DNA of 64,000 nucleotides from Pirellulales bacterium (GTDB lineage: Bacteria; Planctomycetota; Planctomycetia; Pirellulales; JADZDJ01). The notes beneath the pieces are model-generated. The model worked only from the letters and a program-made list of their open reading frames with translations. It was not told the DNA's origin and ran no database searches. The translations under genes were made by a program, and so were the position numbers. This document shows, one piece after another, positions 60,861-64,000 of this stretch. Every line of letters begins with the position of its first letter. Positions within the stretch are counted from its first letter, which is position 1. The stretch is from contig DASRSD010000067.1 of NCBI GenBank assembly GCA_035656635.1, forward strand, positions 1 through 64,000. The letters run 5' to 3'.

Positions 60861-62519
60861 TTAACCTGTGCTGGTCCTAGCCCCCGGGCCGTTGCGGAAG
60901 GCGTCGAAATATTGCTGCACGTGGTCGCGCTGCTGGCGAGGAAGCCGCTGGCCGGTGAGCGGATCGGCGGAATCGTGCTTGGCCGATTCCACTTCGGTTT
61001 TAATTTCTTCCCCAACCTGCCCCTTGGAATTGGGACCTTCGACCAGACCGGTGATGACCGCCGCCCCTTTGCCGATATTCTGCTTGACCTTGGAATCGTA
61101 AAACTTTGCGCCGTCTTTTTCCGGCCGCTCCCCTTCCCCACCCTGGGCTCGGCCAGGTTCGGTGGAATGATCTCCGCCTCGACGCTCGGTTCGTCTCTCC
61201 AAGTCGAGGCTCATGCCTTCCACGCCGTTCATGGCAATTTTGGCTTCATCGATTTCGTCCAAGGTGCTTTCCAACATTTGCATTTCGGCCGCTTCCTGCT
61301 GCGCTTGCGCCAAATCGTGAGCCAATTGGTTCATGGCTGCCTGGGCCTGGGCCGTGTCTCCGGTCTTCATGGCTTCGCCGCTTTGCCCCAGTTTTTTGGC
61401 CACATCGCGCAACTTGCCCATCTGCGATTGTTGCTGGGCCAGCTTTTGCAATTGCTGCTGTAGTTTTTTGGCCGTTTCCTGATCGCCGGCTTTTTGTGCC
61501 TGAGCGAGTTGCTTTTGCGTTTCCTGCTGGGCTTTTTCGTGCGCATCGGCAATTTTCTGCAGCGCATTTTTCATGGCGTCGAATTGCTCGGCCAACTGTT
61601 TTTTCTTTTCCGGATCGAGCGTCCCCTGCGACAGTTGCGCTTGCAGCTTTTCAATTTCCTTCAGCGCCTTGTCGAAGTCGCCATTTTTTAAGTCCTTGGC
61701 CAGCTTGTCGGCCGGCCCGCTGGGCATATTTTTCATGCCGGCGAATTGATCTTTCAATTTTTCCGCTTCGGCGAGTTGATTGCGTCGTTGTTCCAGTTGT
61801 TGCGCCAAATCGTTCAATTTGGATATCGCTTCGTGGCGATCGGTTTCGTCCTTTTTGGCCAGCTCGTGCGTGCCTTCTTCGATGCGCTTGAACAGCTCTT
61901 CGGCTTCCTTCAGCCCTTCCTCGCCTGCCTGCTTGGCGCGCTCCTGCAATTTCGATTGCAACGGCTTCACGGAATCATCTATTTTCTTTTTCACGGCCAC
62001 GGTGTTGGCGTTGGCATCGGCCTCGGTGGGGCGCGTGGGATCGGCCAGGAAACAAAATGCGAATGCCGCCGTCGCCGGAACAAGCGGCAGCCACGCCTGC
62101 TGCTTGAGGCGAATGGGAAACCGCCCCGACACATCCAACTTGCTGATCCGCCGCCGGGCATCCTCGAGCAGTGCCCGACCAGCAGGAGTTTGCAATTCTT
62201 CCTCGGAAAGCGCCAGCGAGCTAGAAATTCGCTCCTTCAATCCAAAGCGACGGTCAATTTCCAGGGCCGCCTCCAGCTCGGGCAAGCGCCGCATCCAGGT
62301 CCACACTAGCGCCGCGAGCAATCCCGCGGCTGCATCGCCACTCAGCCAGAAAGTGGCCCACTGCGCGCCGTCGATGCGAGTGAGCAACCATTTTTGCACG
62401 CCGATAGCAACCGCCGCCGCCAGCAAAGTGACGAACCAACACCACACCAGCGTGCCGAGAAATTGCTGCAGCATCAATCGCCGCCGCGCAATGCGAACTT
62501 GCTGTTTGAGCTGGTCCAT
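60861..62519 (-). CDS. Large membrane protein with long coiled-coil region (DUF4175-like)
   Basis: About 552 residues from ATG 62519 (MDQLKQQVRIARRRLMLQQ). Three hydrophobic segments lie in the first 170 residues (TLVWCWFVTLLAAAVAIG, then WLSGDAAAGLLAALVWTW, then LVPATAAFAFCFLADP), followed by over 250 residues of Gln/Lys/Glu/Ala-rich heptad sequence (RRNQLAEAEKLKDQFAG, QLAQAQKAGDQETAKKL). The stretch EAALEIDRRFGLKERISSSLA between segments two and three resembles DUF4175-type membrane proteins. The C-terminus is charged. The role is unknown; a periplasmic coiled coil that tethers cell envelope parts is one possibility. Confidence 0.65.
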   Translation of the reverse strand: MDQLKQQVRIARRRLMLQQFLGTLVWCWFVTLLAAAVAIGVQKWLLTRIDGAQWATFWLSGDAAAGLLAALVWTWMRRLPELEAALEIDRRFGLKERISSSLALSEEELQTPAGRALLEDARRRISKLDVSGRFPIRLKQQAWLPLVPATAAFAFCFLADPTRPTEADANANTVAVKKKIDDSVKPLQSKLQERAKQAGEEGLKEAEELFKRIEEGTHELAKKDETDRHEAISKLNDLAQQLEQRRNQLAEAEKLKDQFAGMKNMPSGPADKLAKDLKNGDFDKALKEIEKLQAQLSQGTLDPEKKKQLAEQFDAMKNALQKIADAHEKAQQETQKQLAQAQKAGDQETAKKLQQQLQKLAQQQSQMGKLRDVAKKLGQSGEAMKTGDTAQAQAAMNQLAHDLAQAQQEAAEMQMLESTLDEIDEAKIAMNGVEGMSLDLERRTERRGGDHSTEPGRAQGGEGERPEKDGAKFYDSKVKQNIGKGAAVITGLVEGPNSKGQVGEEIKTEVESAKHDSADPLTGQRLPRQQRDHVQQYFDAFRNGPGARTSTG

Positions 62520-62747
62520 AAGTAACTTCAGCGTAAGCGTGCTAGGCCGGGTTGATCGGCCCAATTGCATGCAGCCGATGGCTTTGATAACAGTCCCATT
62601 ATAAGGGATTCCGGCAAAGCCTGGCGACAATAATTTTTACTTCCGCCTCGTTTTCCCAAGAATACGGCTCTTTCCCATATCACTTTGACGCCGGCAACAA
62701 GATATAATTCCGTGGACACCATTTTTGCGATAAACTCTGCCCCCGAC

Positions 62748-63194
62748 ATGAACGCTGCTCCCACACAAACCGATGCTGAACCGTTGCCGACACCGGCCGA
62801 GCGGCCCGAGGCAAATATCGTCATCTTCGACGGGAACTGTCGGATGTGTACGGCCCAAATTCGCGCACTCACCTGGTGGGATTGCCAGGGGAAGCTGTCG
62901 TATCTTTCGCTGCACGATCCGGAGGTCGCGCGCCGCTTTCCTGATTTGACCCACGACATGCTCATGGAGCAAATGTACGTGGTTGATGGGCAAGGCAACC
63001 GTTACGGAGGCGCGGCAGCCATCCGCTATTTTTCCCGCCGACTGCGCCGGTTGTGGTGGCTGGCGCCGCTCTTGCATATTCCAGGCAGCTTGCCTGTGTG
63101 GCAATGGCTTTACCGCCAGGTGGCCAAGCGGCGCTATCGCTTCGGCACGCTAAATCAGTGCGATAACGACGCCTGCAGCCTGCACGTGCGGTAG
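62748..63194 (+). CDS. DCC-family thiol-disulfide oxidoreductase-like protein (DUF393)
   Basis: A 148-residue protein whose core is the DCC family: IVIFDGNCRMCTAQIRAL with a Cys-x-x-Cys (C-R-M-C), then MYVVDGQGNRYGGAAAIRYF and a Trp-rich helix (LRRLWWLAPLLHIPGSLP). The family is thioredoxin-like in the first motif, with substrates unknown. From the ATG at 62748 there is a polar leader of about 25 residues before the domain. The frame is open from 62685 with a TTG; the ATG was chosen. A palindromic element follows the stop codon, whose TAG lies in a GGTAGTG sequence. Confidence 0.8.
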   Translation: MNAAPTQTDAEPLPTPAERPEANIVIFDGNCRMCTAQIRALTWWDCQGKLSYLSLHDPEVARRFPDLTHDMLMEQMYVVDGQGNRYGGAAAIRYFSRRLRRLWWLAPLLHIPGSLPVWQWLYRQVAKRRYRFGTLNQCDNDACSLHVR

Positions 63195-63212
63195 TGCTGT
63201 ACAGGCCTGGCT

Positions 63213-63348
63213 CGGTAGTGAAGCATTTTGAAGTGAACTGCATTGGGTGGCCGGGGTCGAGTGCCGCCGAGCCCCCGGAATGCTGCCCGCTGGGGGCTCC
63301 CTTCGGTCGACCCCAGCCACCCTGCGGAAGCAAAGTGCATCACTACGT
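63213..63348 (-). repeat. Palindromic MITE-like element, copy 2 (inverted)
   Basis: The core 63245-63322 is 78 bp, the same length as copy 1, and its reverse complement matches it. The outer arms are weaker: GGTAGTGAAGCATTTTG (from 63214) mirrors the minus-strand reading of CAAAGTGCATCACTACG (to 63347). No coding capacity. It lies between the DCC gene and fumC, 128 bases before the fumC start. Confidence 0.82.
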
Positions 63349-63475
63349 CGGGCGCTTTCGCCTTCCAACAAACCGCTGAACTGCGGTATCATATTGGTTT
63401 CGGCAATTGCACAAAAAAAGCAGCGTCGCAATAACATCGTCCACAGTTCGCCGCCTGCAATTACATCTCACCTGC

Positions 63476-64000
63476 ATGACCGATTTTCGCACGGAGCACG
63501 ATTCGATGGGGGAAGTCCGCGTTCCCGGGCAAGCTTATTACGGCGCGCAAACGCAACGGGCGATCGAAAACTTCCCCATCTCCGGCGAGCCGTTGCCGCC
63601 AGCGTTGATTCACGCACTGGGCCTGGTGAAATATGCCGCCGCTATTGCCAATCGCGATTTGGGCAAGCTGACCGGCTCGGGCAAAAACCCATTGAATCAA
63701 AAGCAGGTGGAGGCGTTGCTCACTGCCAGTCGCGAAGTGGCTGAGGGAAAATTCGACGAGCAATTTCCGCTCGACGTTTTCCAAACCGGCTCCGGCACCT
63801 CCAGCAACATGAACGCCAATGAAGTCATCGCCAACCGGGCCATTGAGCTGACCGGTGGCGACCGCTTCGTCGAGCAAAAGCCAATCCATCCCAACGACCA
63901 CGTGAACATGGGGCAATCGACCAACGACATGTTCCCCACTGCCATTCACGTGGCCGTGGCCTTGGCAATTAAAACCGATTTTCTGCCGGCCTTGGAAAAG
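63476..64000 (+). CDS. fumC: Fumarate hydratase class II, FumC (partial)
   Basis: The first 175 codons are visible. FumC interconverts fumarate and malate in the TCA cycle without an iron-sulfur cluster. The visible part starts [20 protein letters not shown] and includes [16 protein letters not shown], the catalytic-loop segment [20 protein letters not shown] and [18 protein letters not shown], which are all standard for the family (and shared in part by aspartase). It runs off the right edge. The upstream palindromic element separates it from the DCC gene, so its promoter is probably in that gap. Confidence 0.93.
   Translation, partial: MTDFRTEHDSMGEVRVPGQAYYGAQTQRAIENFPISGEPLPPALIHALGLVKYAAAIANRDLGKLTGSGKNPLNQKQVEALLTASREVAEGKFDEQFPLDVFQTGSGTSSNMNANEVIANRAIELTGGDRFVEQKPIHPNDHVNMGQSTNDMFPTAIHVAVALAIKTDFLPALEK

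Noticed and set aside
1-64000. tRNA, rRNA, tmRNA, RNase P RNA, CRISPR arrays
   Set aside because: I looked for anticodon-arm/TPsiC patterns, GAGGAAAGTCC-type RNase P cores and regularly spaced repeats; none was found. A tRNA covariance search would be the decisive test.

Overview
The window reads as a chromosomal segment of a planctomycete, most like the Pirellulales. The grounds are a very large secreted protein that opens with the planctomycete-type FERLESRCVLA N-terminal motif, a DUF1080 protein, a PEP-CTERM pectate lyase-like protein, Cys/Pro/Tyr-rich secreted proteins, the futalosine menaquinone pathway, Ole-type olefin genes, a free-standing RNA polymerase alpha-CTD protein, and the ffs-dnaX-ybaB-recR housekeeping block. 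No rRNA, tRNA, CRISPR array, integrase or transposase was seen. The only structural RNA recognised is the SRP RNA at 13563-13662. The species assignment is inference from gene content.

Layout. 1-6.7 kb (minus): a partial membrane glycosyltransferase, mqnC, mqnA, a two-gene ABC transporter and an unknown single-pass protein. 7.5-14.6 kb: moaC (plus), then nrdR, rpoN, recR, ybaB, dnaX, SRP RNA and a MntR/DtxR-type regulator (minus). 14.7-23.7 kb (plus): oleC-oleD translationally coupled, a 1756-residue LTD/CotH/dockerin secreted protein, and two small paralogous helix-turn-helix-like proteins. 23.7-30.7 kb (minus): a short unknown protein, a repeat-filled spacer, a two-subunit 2-oxoacid:ferredoxin oxidoreductase, a GH71/99-like secreted protein and a membrane protein coupled to it. 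30.7-40.3 kb (minus): an efflux operon in the order tetR, adaptor, RND permease, RND permease, with a palindromic operator before tetR. 40.5-43.7 kb (minus): a GntR(YtrA-type)-ABC ATPase-permease operon with its own 26-bp operator. 43.7-48 kb: a probable outer-membrane protein, ptsI (plus) and a Cys-rich secreted protein with a clear terminator. 48.3-51.3 kb (minus): a three-gene cluster with two arrestin-like proteins and a P-loop ATPase, then a stand-alone alpha-CTD protein. 51.7-64 kb: a PcrA/UvrD helicase, DUF1080 and pectate lyase genes, a YchF-like GTPase, a small membrane protein, a MORN/YwqK repeat protein, a coiled-coil membrane protein, a DCC thiol oxidoreductase and the start of fumC.

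How the genes work together. MqnA and MqnC are two steps of futalosine-dependent menaquinone synthesis. OleC and OleD are two of the four Ole steps; OleA and OleB are not in the window. The split oxidoreductase probably interconverts pyruvate (or another 2-oxoacid) and its acyl-CoA with ferredoxin. The TetR-RND and GntR-ABC blocks look like two self-regulated export systems. The secreted proteins with LTD, CotH, dockerin, pectate lyase, GH and DUF1080 domains suggest polysaccharide binding and breakdown.

The least explained items are the arrestin-like/ATPase cluster, the paired mini-HTH genes, a SH3-like tail on the oxidoreductase beta subunit, a 76-residue tail on sigma-54, and two copies in opposite orientation of a roughly 140-bp palindromic, MITE-like element near 59.1 and 63.3 kb.
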